Below, one piece after another: positions 1-8,026 of a stretch of 64,000 nucleotides of DNA. The position numbers and the translations under genes were made by a program. Source of the stretch: Kibdelosporangium persicum (GTDB taxonomy: Bacteria; Actinomycetota; Actinomycetes; Mycobacteriales; Pseudonocardiaceae); contig NZ_JAAATY010000001.1 in assembly GCF_013280595.1 (NCBI RefSeq), forward strand, positions 91,861 to 155,860, given 5' to 3'. The notes beneath the pieces were generated by a model. It was given only the letters and a program-made list of their open reading frames with translations. It was not told where the DNA came from and made no database searches. Numbering within the stretch: position 1 is the stretch's first letter; each line of letters begins with the position of its first letter.

Positions 1-2
1 GG

Positions 3-143
3 CACCCCCGCCCCAACAACTCACAGTGGAAAAGCTGGGCAGACCAGCGGCTCCCGCACGCCCACGACAGAAACCACCGGCCCACCAACACAACCACCCA
101 CGACCAAGATCACCAACAAAACCCATCGGTGGATCTGGGTTAG
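3..143 (+). other. possible 3' end of an unidentified gene cut by the window edge
   Basis: A frame open from base 3 runs to a TAG at 141-143. The encoded tail is rich in His, Asn, Thr and Gln (for example ...NPSVDLG) and matches no family I know. The stretch is more A-rich than the rest of the window and a second frame is also open, so coding is uncertain. If it is real, its stop lies in the centre of the half palindrome at 137-167 and it converges on the NicO gene. Confidence 0.2.
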
Positions 144-167
144 AACACGGATAAACACTCACGAGGG
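137..167. repeat. half copy of the interspersed 50-bp palindrome (copy 1)
   Basis: This piece contains the centre TTAGAACAC and the complete right arm, GATAAACACTCACGAGGG, of the element found in full at 28081, 40358 and 50902. The left arm is absent. It abuts the NicO stop codon (168-170) with no spacer, so it lies at that gene's 3' end. Without its partner arm it cannot form the long hairpin, and it may be a remnant. Confidence 0.75.
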
Positions 168-1478
168 TCAGGCTGCGAGGCCGCGGACGGCGAGGCCACT
201 GCCGACGAGCAGGACCATGGCCGAGGTCATCACCGGGACGAGTTTCGTGTAGCGCTGGATCCGGTCCGACAGTCCGTCCATCCGGTCACGCAGCTTCACC
301 AACAGCAGACCGGCCGCGGTCAACGTCCCGGCCATGCCCAGTCCGTACGCCAGCACCAGCAGCACACCGAACCACGTGCGGCCCAACGCGATCGCGCCCA
401 GCAGGACGACCAGCGCGGACGGGCTGGGCACCAACCCGCCCGCCACACCCATCCCGACCAGACCGGCCTTGCCGAAATGCCCGTGCCCGTGGCCGTGCCC
501 GTGGCCGTGAGCTCGGCGGCCGCGAAGTGCGGACCGCATGAGCACGATCCCGATCCCCGCGATCAGCAAGCCGCTGGCCACGCCGAGCCAGCGAAGCACG
601 GCCTCACCGGCGAGCACACTGGAAACGCTGATCAGCAGACCCAGGACGAGCACGCCCGCGGTGTGGGTCAACGTCACGGTCGCGCCCACCAGAACGGCGT
701 CCTTCGGGGTTCCCCTGCGGCCGACCAGATACGCGGCGATGACCGTCTTGCCGTGTCCAGGCAGCGCCGCATGGGACGCTCCGAGGACGAGCGCGAGCAA
801 CACCGCCAGCAAACCCAGCCACAGCGTGAGATCGGCCGTGCCGACGATGTCGTTGAACGCCGCCGCGAGCCCTGATTCACCCTGAACCGGAACGACGGCG
901 GACGCCGGAGCCGACCCCAGGCCCGGCTCGGCCATGAGCTCGACGCTCCGGACATCCAGCGGCGACGACAGCAGGTCCTCCGGGTAGCTGCGCAGTTCGT
1001 CGCTGACGCTCCGCGCGGGGACCGCGGAATCGACACGGACGTCCGTCCCGACCGCGGTGATCTCGTGCCAGCCGACCCGGTCCGGCCGATAGGAGTCGGT
1101 GAACGCCAGCCGCACCGGCCCGCGGATCTCGGCGGGCGCGGTCAGCTCACACGTCAACCGGCTGGTGGACAGGTCCGCCTGGCCCCGGGGGAATTCGAGC
1201 TGTGCGCGGCGGACCGACAGGGCCAGCCGTTGGGAGTCCACTGTGGCCCGGACCGAACCGGCGAGGTCGCGGCATTCCCGGCCGGCGTCGCCGGGCTTCT
1301 CCTGGAGTGTCGGGATTTCGGCGAAGTCCACCACCGAGCGGACGTCCACACGGTCGGGACGCAGGTGCAGGCCGTGGTAGTGGTTGACGCTGAAGTTGCC
1401 CAACGGATGCGCTGACGCCGTCCCGGACGGCCAGAGCAGGACCAGGCCGAGCACCATGAGAACCAGACGCTTGGTCAT
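168..1478 (-). CDS. NicO/RcnA-type nickel-cobalt transporter family protein with N-terminal extracytoplasmic domain
   Basis: 436 aa. A signal peptide (MTKRLVL... ending about ASA at residue 23) leads an extracytoplasmic domain of about 190 residues. The membrane half carries the NicO signature GASHAALPGHGKT followed by AAYLVG. A His-Gly run (HGHGHGHGHGH, about residues 324-334) sits on a loop between membrane segments and is typical of metal-handling loops in this family. Family members move Ni2+ or Co2+; direction and metal cannot be read from sequence. The start is the ATG at 1478, which overlaps the TPR gene's stop (ATGA), so the two are translationally coupled; the frame is open further upstream but that part is antisense-like and overlaps the TPR gene. 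It is the last gene of the DUF4331-TPR-NicO operon. Cobalt supply to the cob genes downstream in the window is possible but unproven. Confidence 0.8.
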   Translation of the reverse strand: MTKRLVLMVLGLVLLWPSGTASAHPLGNFSVNHYHGLHLRPDRVDVRSVVDFAEIPTLQEKPGDAGRECRDLAGSVRATVDSQRLALSVRRAQLEFPRGQADLSTSRLTCELTAPAEIRGPVRLAFTDSYRPDRVGWHEITAVGTDVRVDSAVPARSVSDELRSYPEDLLSSPLDVRSVELMAEPGLGSAPASAVVPVQGESGLAAAFNDIVGTADLTLWLGLLAVLLALVLGASHAALPGHGKTVIAAYLVGRRGTPKDAVLVGATVTLTHTAGVLVLGLLISVSSVLAGEAVLRWLGVASGLLIAGIGIVLMRSALRGRRAHGHGHGHGHGHFGKAGLVGMGVAGGLVPSPSALVVLLGAIALGRTWFGVLLVLAYGLGMAGTLTAAGLLLVKLRDRMDGLSDRIQRYTKLVPVMTSAMVLLVGSGLAVRGLAA

Positions 1479-2638
1479 CGCAGGGCCTCCAGGATGGCGG
1501 TGCGGTGTGCCAGGACGGTCGCGTCGCGCCAGCCCGATGCGACGGCTTTGTCCGCGTACGAAAGGGCTTCGGCGTGGCGTCCGTTGAGGTGCAAGGCCCA
1601 TGCCATGGCGTCGGCGACAAAAACGCTTTGCCGCTTCGCCCATTCGGCTTCGGCCAGACGCAGTGCCTCGGCCTTGTCGCCACGGTCCGCGGCGACGGCC
1701 GACGCGACCAGATCGTCGCTCGCGCCTTGTGCGGCCAGCAGTTTCCGCTGTTTCGCCAGGATCTCGTACTGCTGATCCGCCTCGGCGTTCCGGCCTGACG
1801 AGGACAACAGGCGCGCGTAGTCCGGCAGGTACTGCGGTGCCCGCACGGTCAGGTCGCGGTACACGGTCAGTGCTTCGTCGGCTCGGCCCTGGGCGGCGGC
1901 GACCTTGGCACGTCCGTGCAGCAGCGCCGTGTCCTTCGGGTTGGTCACGAGACCTTGTTCGTAGTGCGACGACGCCTCGTCCACCTGCCCGGAGTTCCAC
2001 GCGAGTTCACCGAGGTGGAACTGGCAGAACGCGATCTCGTCCGACGAGGTGGCCGAGTCGAGACCACGCCGCATGGCCTCTATCGCTTCGGCTTGCCGGC
2101 CGTGCAGCTCGAAGTGGTACGAGGCACGTGTGAACGCCGCGACGTTCGGGCGCAGGTCCAGCATCCGTTGGACCGCGTCCATCGCTGCCTTGTCCTCGCC
2201 CAGCTGGGTCGACGCGTCCGCGAGAACGCCATAAACCTCAGCCGTGTCAGGCATGACGGCCTGCGCGCGAGTACCCCAGTCCTTGGCGGCGGCGAAGTCG
2301 TGACGGGCGTTGGCCAATGCGCCCATGCCGATCATGGCCTCGCCGTTGGCCGCCGGCTTGAGCTTCAGTGACCGGTCCAGCGCGCCCTGTGCCTTCGCGT
2401 AGTACGTCGGATCCGTGGTGGTACGGGCCAGTTCGACGTAGGACACGCCGAGCCGGGCCCAGCCGGAGGCGTCCCCGGGCACCCGGTTCAGCCTGGCCTG
2501 CAACGAGTCCACGTTCTGCCGGAGCCGGTTGGCCCGGCTGATCGGCTCGACGGCCACAGTGGACTCGTCAGTCTCGGTGAGGGTGACCACGGCGGCGATC
2601 AGCGCCGCCGCCGCGATGACGACGAGCAGGAATCTCAT
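1475..2638 (-). CDS. membrane-anchored tetratricopeptide repeat protein
   Basis: 387 aa. An N-terminal hydrophobic segment (MRFLLVVIAAAALIAAVV) acts as signal or anchor. It is followed by a long helical repeat region with TPR hallmarks: W-x-x-LG-x-x-Y near residue 62, then repeated A..G/..A/..P patterns through to the C-terminus. TPR arrays act as protein-protein scaffolds; the partner here is unknown, but the ATGA overlaps with both the upstream DUF4331 gene and the downstream NicO gene imply a joint function at the cell envelope. The start at 2638 is fixed by the overlap with the DUF4331 stop. No catalytic motif is visible. Confidence 0.75.
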   Translation of the reverse strand: MRFLLVVIAAAALIAAVVTLTETDESTVAVEPISRANRLRQNVDSLQARLNRVPGDASGWARLGVSYVELARTTTDPTYYAKAQGALDRSLKLKPAANGEAMIGMGALANARHDFAAAKDWGTRAQAVMPDTAEVYGVLADASTQLGEDKAAMDAVQRMLDLRPNVAAFTRASYHFELHGRQAEAIEAMRRGLDSATSSDEIAFCQFHLGELAWNSGQVDEASSHYEQGLVTNPKDTALLHGRAKVAAAQGRADEALTVYRDLTVRAPQYLPDYARLLSSSGRNAEADQQYEILAKQRKLLAAQGASDDLVASAVAADRGDKAEALRLAEAEWAKRQSVFVADAMAWALHLNGRHAEALSYADKAVASGWRDATVLAHRTAILEALR

Positions 2639-4194
2639 GACTGACGCCTGCGCCTGCGCAGCATCCAGAAACCGCCGCCCACCAACGCGAGCGCGCCGGC
2701 CGCGCCGCCGATCACCGGCCCGGCGGGCATGTCGTCCATGACGCTCCCACTCGGCTTGACGTCGATCAGCGCGGTGTTCGAGTTCACCGCGGTGTTGTGC
2801 GGCAGTGCCACGTAAGGGAACTGCTTGCCGAACCACTTGTCGTTGGCGTCCACTTTGTCCCCGGCGGCCAGTTCGGGCACGAGCCGTCCGGTCTGCGCGG
2901 CACCCGCGAGCGCCTGCAACTCGATGTCGACGACGTCGTCGGCGAGCCTGCGGCCGTTCGGGAAGCCCTGCAGATCACCGCCGATCACCCCGAGCCGGTT
3001 GGGCTGGTCGTTCGGCTGGATCGAGGTGTTGAGCCGCAGCATCTCCGACGGCACGAACTTCTTCGGGTCCACGTCGGCGTTGTTGAGCTGCGAGTTCAGG
3101 TCGGCCTTGATCGGGCCGCCCGCCTTGGTGGTGATGCCGGTCAGGAAGATCTCCACCAGGTCGTCGCGCGGGGCAGCCGGTGCCTTGAGCTGGTAGATCG
3201 ATTCGAGCAGCTTGGCCACCTCGGGGCTGGTCACCCTGTCCAGCAACGGTTTCACGGTCCGGTCCTTGTCCGGGGTCAGACCGTTGAACGAGTCCTTCAA
3301 CGCGGCCGAGGAGATGACCTCGTTGACCAACGGGTTGCCCAGCCGGGAAACCTGGACGAACGGGCCCTCGGGCTTGGCCTGGCCGGGGGACAGGCGCATG
3401 GTTCGCCGCTCGGTGTCGCTCCAGACGCCGATCACCGGGTTGCGCTTCGGGTCACCTTTCAGGCTCAGCATGGACTTGGGCACCTGGATGGCGATCGTGT
3501 TGACGTTGTAACCACGCAGCGTGTCCTGGCCGACCTCGCTCAGGTTTCCGCCGTATAGCAGGTCGAACACCCGCAGGTCGAGGAAGAACGAGTCCTCGGC
3601 CGCGCCGACGTACGTCTGGCCGCCGCCCGGGATCTGGGTGATCGCCTGGTCGCGAAGCGGCTTGTAGTCCGGAATGGACGCCGGGCCCACAGTGGACGGT
3701 GCCACCCGGCCCTTGCGGATCAACGTCTTGTCACGGCCCTTGTCGTCCATCACCTCGAGCTTGTAGTTCTGGCGGAACAACAGGTTCTCGTCGTCAAGGG
3801 ACGTGACCGGACCGTTGTTGTACAGGAACGTGCTCTTGCCCCGCCGGTCGTCGTTCTCGAAGGTCCAGCGATAGGTGATGTCCGGCTTGGCGTCACCGTC
3901 GTTGTCGATGTTGATGTCGTAGTTCGCGTCGGTCGCCCACGGGTAGAAGTTCGGGCCGCCGTTCGGCTCCTGCAGACCGAACCAGTTGGCCACCACCGTG
4001 ACCGTGTCCGGGTTGTCCGGGCTGACGAACGCGTACACGTCGGTGTTGTCGACAGTCGGGTCCGCCGCGATGAGCGGCGCCTCCCGGTGGCTGGACGCGC
4101 TCGCGGAACCGGGGATGAACCCGGCGAGCCCGGTGCACAGCAGCAGTGCCGCGGCCATCGCCAGCGGCTTGTGCCGCCCACGTAAGGCATTCAT
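2635..4194 (-). CDS. DUF4331 family secreted, membrane-anchored protein
   Basis: About 519 aa. An N-terminal signal peptide precedes the DUF4331 hallmark SSHREAPLIAADPTVDNTDVYAF. The long extracytoplasmic part contains a Gly/Asp/Asn-rich segment (NIDNDGDAKPDITY), and the C-terminus ends in a hydrophobic helix followed by RRRRR, a membrane anchor of the LPXTG-tail type without an evident sorting motif. I start at the ATG at 4194, not the in-frame ATG at 4200, because the GGGGAGG ribosome-binding site abuts 4200 but is six bases from 4194. First gene of the DUF4331-TPR-NicO operon. The molecular role of DUF4331 proteins is not known to me. Confidence 0.8.
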   Translation of the reverse strand: MNALRGRHKPLAMAAALLLCTGLAGFIPGSASASSHREAPLIAADPTVDNTDVYAFVSPDNPDTVTVVANWFGLQEPNGGPNFYPWATDANYDINIDNDGDAKPDITYRWTFENDDRRGKSTFLYNNGPVTSLDDENLLFRQNYKLEVMDDKGRDKTLIRKGRVAPSTVGPASIPDYKPLRDQAITQIPGGGQTYVGAAEDSFFLDLRVFDLLYGGNLSEVGQDTLRGYNVNTIAIQVPKSMLSLKGDPKRNPVIGVWSDTERRTMRLSPGQAKPEGPFVQVSRLGNPLVNEVISSAALKDSFNGLTPDKDRTVKPLLDRVTSPEVAKLLESIYQLKAPAAPRDDLVEIFLTGITTKAGGPIKADLNSQLNNADVDPKKFVPSEMLRLNTSIQPNDQPNRLGVIGGDLQGFPNGRRLADDVVDIELQALAGAAQTGRLVPELAAGDKVDANDKWFGKQFPYVALPHNTAVNSNTALIDVKPSGSVMDDMPAGPVIGGAAGALALVGGGFWMLRRRRRQS

Positions 4195-4223
4195 GACCAT
4201 CCTCCCCGCCCCGGCGACGAAAG

Positions 4224-4257
4224 AGCCGGGCGCACCTACTGTTCGGTGCGCCCGGCT
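4224..4257 (-). terminator. 13-bp perfect hairpin terminator
   Basis: The arms AGCCGGGCGCACC (4224-4236) and GGTGCGCCCGGCT (4245-4257) pair perfectly around an 8-base loop. It lies just past the stop of the surface protein gene (4282) and before the DUF4331 start, so it probably ends the surface-protein transcript. There is no U-tract, as is usual in actinomycetes. Confidence 0.7.
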
Positions 4258-4281
4258 GTGCGGATTGCGGGAGGTTCCCGG

Positions 4282-5235
4282 TTACCTGAATCGGAGTACG
4301 GCGGCCCCGGCCAGGACGAAGAACACCAGGATGATCAACGAGCTGCTCTGCCCGCCGGAAGAGCTGGTCACCAGCTGGTCGACGGCTGCGGTGAGCACCA
4401 CGCCGCAGTTCGCGGTGACCCAGTGCCTGCCCGCCTCGATCCGGTTGAACTGGACCGTCGCGGTGAAGTTGCCCTGGGCGTCGGCGATCGTCGCGCCGAC
4501 CCGTTCGCCCTTCGACATCAGCGTCACCGGAGCGCCGGGTGTGCATCCCTTGCCGGTGGCCGAAAGTGAATCACCCGGGCCGACCGTCACACGGTCGAAC
4601 ACGAGGTCACCGTCGGCCCTCGGCCGTTGCTCCGCTGTGGACAGTGGAGGCAGTTCGGTCGACGGGATCGGTGGTGGCGGCGGGGTCACCGGCGTTCCGG
4701 GATTGCTCGCCGGTGGCTGTGACGGCGGCGGAGTCACCGGTGGGCGGCGGCTGCTCGTCGGCGGCGGTGGCGTGACGGGTGGCGTCACCGGCGGAGTCAC
4801 CGGCGGGGTGACCGGGGGATTGCTGGGCGGGTTCGACGTCGGCGGCGGGGTCACCTGGAAGTCCGTTTCGTCGAACAGTTCCAGACTCGGACAGGTTCCG
4901 GTGACCCGGTGACCGCCGACCGTGGCGCCCGCGGGCACCTGGGCGCCGATCGACCCGCTCGCCCGGCCGGGTTCCGCGCTGGCCACCGTGGCGTCGTCGA
5001 AACGGAAGACGATCCCGGTCTTGCACAACGCCCTGCCGCCGTCGCGGGAGAACCCGGACCAGCTGATGGTGAGGGCCGATCCGGCGGGCCCGCCGGCCGG
5101 ATTCACCGTCACTTGTGGGTTCGGTGGTGGTGGTGGCTGACTACTGCTCGTCTGCGCCGCCGCGAACGGAGCGCTGACCAAAAGTACGGCTATTCCGCCC
5201 GAAAGGGCAGCGATTCCTAGCGAACCAGTGCGCAT
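4282..5235 (-). CDS. secreted Pro-rich surface protein with two Ig-like modules and C-terminal anchor
   Basis: 317 aa. Signal peptide MRTGSLGIAAL...AAAQ, then an Ig/IPT-like module (about residues 32-125), a low-complexity linker of repeated TPPV units and poly-Pro (about 130-200), a second module (about 205-285, with GDSLSATGKGCTPG) and a terminal hydrophobic helix ending VLRFR. The layout suggests a cell-wall-spanning stalk protein. The start at 5235 is supported by AGGGGAG seven bases upstream; a longer frame to 5316 overlaps the divergent gene and lacks this support. The VTPP linker is encoded by short direct DNA repeats (about 4775-4815), a potential slippage tract. Function unknown. Confidence 0.7.
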   Translation of the reverse strand: MRTGSLGIAALSGGIAVLLVSAPFAAAQTSSSQPPPPPNPQVTVNPAGGPAGSALTISWSGFSRDGGRALCKTGIVFRFDDATVASAEPGRASGSIGAQVPAGATVGGHRVTGTCPSLELFDETDFQVTPPPTSNPPSNPPVTPPVTPPVTPPVTPPPPTSSRRPPVTPPPSQPPASNPGTPVTPPPPPIPSTELPPLSTAEQRPRADGDLVFDRVTVGPGDSLSATGKGCTPGAPVTLMSKGERVGATIADAQGNFTATVQFNRIEAGRHWVTANCGVVLTAAVDQLVTSSSGGQSSSLIILVFFVLAGAAVLRFR

Positions 5236-5315
5236 GGCTACTACTCCCCTGAATACGTCCGCCACAGGTTGTAGCATCCCCATCCAGTTATCAACACCGA
5301 CAATCGGGATGCCCA

Positions 5316-6119
5316 ATGAGACGCGTGATTGCGGCAGGGGTTGCGCTCGGGGTGTGCGCTGTCCTTTTCGGTGGGTCGCCCGCCGCGGCCGCCGAACCGT
5401 TGAGGATCGCGATCACCTTCGACGGCAAGGACATCACCGGAAACACCGTCACGGTCGAGCCGAGCAAGCCGGTCGAGCTGACGGTCACCACGACCAACGA
5501 GAGCGACTCGCTGGTCAAGGTCCGCAGTGTGCGGGTGTCCGGGGTGGCACTGGCGTTGACCTTCTTCTCCTACGACACAGTGGTTCCGTACGACGTCCCG
5601 GCACGTCAGACGGTGACCCGGACGCTCGTGCTCGACCTGGCCGAACTGGAAGGCCAGGCCATCGGCCTGCTGCCGGCCACGGTGGAAGTGCTGGACCCGC
5701 AACGGGAAGTGATCGGCAGTTCGAAGACGGTGACCGACGTGCGCGGTTCACTGTGGTCGGTCTATGGCGTGTTCGGACTGGCGTTGCTGGCGCTCACGGC
5801 GTTCATCTGGACTACCGCGCTGGTCGCTTTGGCCCGGCACCGCCTTTCCCCCAACCGGTGGAAGCGCGCGCTGCGGTTCCTGCCCGCGGGCATCGGAACC
5901 GGCCTGGTGGCAGTGGTTTCGCTGTCGGTTCTGCGGCTCGTGCCGCCGGAGCCGTCGGTCGAGATCCCGATCGTCATCGCGGCGGCGGCGATCGGCCTGG
6001 TGCTGGGATACCTGACACCGCACCCGGTTCCGCCGCCGGTTCCGCCGATCGGTCCGGATGATCCCACGATCGGCATGACCACCCGCCGGATGGACAGCAC
6101 CACCGAGGCATACGGATGA
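5316..6119 (+). CDS. secretory/membrane protein coupled to a Ser/Thr kinase
   Basis: 267 aa. Signal peptide (MRRVIAAGVALGVCAVLFGG...AAA), an extracytoplasmic beta-rich domain to about residue 145, then three to four membrane helices (WSVYGVFGLALLALTAFIW, GIGTGLVAVVSLSVL, IPIVIAAAAIGLVLGYL) and a Pro-rich cytoplasmic tail. The last codons overlap the kinase start (ATGA at 6116), so the two proteins are made together and this one may be the kinase's receptor or substrate partner; the tail has Thr residues that could be phosphorylated. I do not recognise a named family. It is divergent from the surface protein gene across an 80-bp shared promoter region (5236-5315). Confidence 0.65.
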   Translation: MRRVIAAGVALGVCAVLFGGSPAAAAEPLRIAITFDGKDITGNTVTVEPSKPVELTVTTTNESDSLVKVRSVRVSGVALALTFFSYDTVVPYDVPARQTVTRTLVLDLAELEGQAIGLLPATVEVLDPQREVIGSSKTVTDVRGSLWSVYGVFGLALLALTAFIWTTALVALARHRLSPNRWKRALRFLPAGIGTGLVAVVSLSVLRLVPPEPSVEIPIVIAAAAIGLVLGYLTPHPVPPPVPPIGPDDPTIGMTTRRMDSTTEAYG

Positions 6120-7882
6120 CAGCGCCGCTGAGCATGGTCAACGCCTTGCCGCAGTACACGATCGGCGGGCAGATCGGCTCCGGCGGCATGGGCGAGGTCT
6201 TCTCCGGCGTGCACCGGACCCTCGGCCGTCAGGTGGCGATCAAGCAGTTGCCACCGGACCTGGCGGGCAGGGTCGGTGCCTACGTCCAGTTCGACCGCGA
6301 GGCAAGGGTTCTGGCCAGTCTCGACCACCCGCACATCGTGCCGGTCTACGACTACGTGCAGAACCTGCTCGTGATGGAGAAGCTGGACGGCGGCACCGTC
6401 TTCGACCGGTTCCACGCCGGGAAGATCGACAACGAACAGGCCTGCGCGATCACGCTGGCCATGCTGTCCGGACTGCACGCCGCGCACGTCGCCGGTGTGT
6501 TGCATTTGGACGTCAAACCGAAGAACCTGCTGTTCAACACCGCCGGCGTGGTGAAGGTCGCGGACTTCGGGATCGCGCAGGTGATCAGCGAGGGCGCGAC
6601 GCTCGTCACGCACGGCGGCCAGATTCTGGGCACGCCCGCGTACATCGCGCCAGAACAGGCGATGGGCAACGCGTTGACGCCCGCGGCCGACGTGTACGCG
6701 GCCGGAACGGTGTTGTACGAACTGCTCAGCGGTGAGCTGCCGTTCGACCGTGAACGCGGTTCGCTGGCGTTGATCCGTCAGCACATGTTCGCCGATCCCA
6801 AGCCGATCGAACGGGTTCCCGAGCCGCTGGCGACCGTGGTGATGCGCAGCATCGCGCGGGAACTGCCCGCCAGGTACCGGGAAGCGGAGGCGTTCGCGAC
6901 GGACCTCGCCGCGGCGGCGACCCAGGTCTACGGCCAGGGCTGGCTGGAACGCTCCGGCATCCCGGTCCTGCACCTGGCGCCGCGGGTGGTCGCGAGCCTG
7001 GCTTCCGGTGCCGCGCCGCGTGAGGAACTGACTGTCGCCACGCCGAAAGCAGGCGGTGCGGCGTCCGATCCGACCATTGTGGACCCGGACGGGCCGGGCC
7101 TGAAGCGGCCGAGGGTGCCGGGCTGGATCGCGGCGGCGGCGCTGCTCGGCGTCGTCGTCGTGTCGTTGCTGGCGCCGGCGACGTTGTCCCACGACAACAC
7201 GTCGAACATGTCCGTGCGCGGCGCGCCCAGTGTCGGCCCGGCGACCGTGGACCTCACCAAACCGGTCTCGGTCACCGGGGACGACGTGGTCGACGGCGAC
7301 CTGACGATGAGCATGTCCGGCGCGGGCATCCCGCTCGGGTCCGGGACCAGCGCGGTCGAGCCGGACCGGGATCGCAAGTTCACCACGGACATCGCCATGC
7401 CGCCGATCGCGCGCTGGATCGTCGGCGGCACGGTGACCGGCGAACTGCGGTGGACGCCGAAAGGCGGGGGACCGCAGGCAGTCCAGACGTTCACGCTGAA
7501 GTCCGAGCAGCATCCGCTCGCCACCTTCATGGGGACCGGCAGCCTGTTGCTCGGCTTGTTCGCCGTGGCGTACCTCGAATCCACCGCGCGCACGCTGCGG
7601 CGGGGCTATCGCCGCCCCTCGGCCCGCTACAGCGCCGGGTTCCTCGGTGCGCTGGTCGGCCTGGCGATCTGGCTGTTCACGTCACTGATGCTGGGCCACG
7701 AGCTGAGCATGATCTTCGGCGTCACGTCGGTCGTCCTGGCCGCGGCCGGTGCGGTCTGCCTGATCGTCGCGACCGAACGTGCCACCCTCATCGCCCGCCA
7801 CCGGGCATTACGGGACGCACGGCACGGCGCACCTGGCGAAGGTGATCAGCGGCCGGCTCCGAGCAACACGGGAACCGCCTGA
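6116..7882 (+). CDS. membrane Ser/Thr protein kinase (PknB-like, non-RD)
   Basis: 588 aa. The kinase domain fills about residues 12-280: Gly loop GSGGMGEVF (21-29), ATP Lys43, helix-C Glu62, catalytic loop HLDVKPKN (130-137), DFG at 150-152 and APE at 178-180. The catalytic Asp and Lys are present, but the Arg before the Asp is replaced by Leu131, so it is a non-RD kinase that may not depend on activation-loop phosphorylation in the usual way. A first membrane helix lies near residues 330-350, an extracytoplasmic domain follows, then three more helices near the C-terminus, which is unusual because most PknB-like kinases cross once. Cotranscribed and coupled with the preceding membrane protein. 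Confidence 0.85.
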   Translation: MTAPLSMVNALPQYTIGGQIGSGGMGEVFSGVHRTLGRQVAIKQLPPDLAGRVGAYVQFDREARVLASLDHPHIVPVYDYVQNLLVMEKLDGGTVFDRFHAGKIDNEQACAITLAMLSGLHAAHVAGVLHLDVKPKNLLFNTAGVVKVADFGIAQVISEGATLVTHGGQILGTPAYIAPEQAMGNALTPAADVYAAGTVLYELLSGELPFDRERGSLALIRQHMFADPKPIERVPEPLATVVMRSIARELPARYREAEAFATDLAAAATQVYGQGWLERSGIPVLHLAPRVVASLASGAAPREELTVATPKAGGAASDPTIVDPDGPGLKRPRVPGWIAAAALLGVVVVSLLAPATLSHDNTSNMSVRGAPSVGPATVDLTKPVSVTGDDVVDGDLTMSMSGAGIPLGSGTSAVEPDRDRKFTTDIAMPPIARWIVGGTVTGELRWTPKGGGPQAVQTFTLKSEQHPLATFMGTGSLLLGLFAVAYLESTARTLRRGYRRPSARYSAGFLGALVGLAIWLFTSLMLGHELSMIFGVTSVVLAAAGAVCLIVATERATLIARHRALRDARHGAPGEGDQRPAPSNTGTA

Positions 7883-7954
7883 ATCCGAGATTCGCCGTGT
7901 CCACCATTCCCGCACCATGAAATTCCCCAACGGCCGGGTCACGGCGGATCTCGG

Positions 7955-8020
7955 GGTGCCCGAAAGGGCGTTTCACGGTGCCGGAAAGGGTATTTCGAGG
8001 TGCTGGAAAGGTGGATACGG
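7955..8020. repeat. three imperfect 22-bp direct repeats
   Basis: Three adjacent units begin GGTGCCCGAAAGGGC, GGTGCCGGAAAGGGT and GGTGCTGGAAAGGTG, each 22 bases long (7955-7976, 7977-7998, 7999-8020). They lie between the convergent kinase gene (ends 7882) and the MEDS gene (ends 8027). The rest of 7883-8026 shows no gene I can support. The role is unknown; a protein-binding array or decayed coding repeat are options. Confidence 0.55.
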
Positions 8021-8026
8021 CGGCCG

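Noticed and set aside
4775-4815. Short tandem DNA repeats considered as a CRISPR-like or regulatory array
   Set aside because: They encode the TPPV linker of the surface protein in frame and are explained by that.
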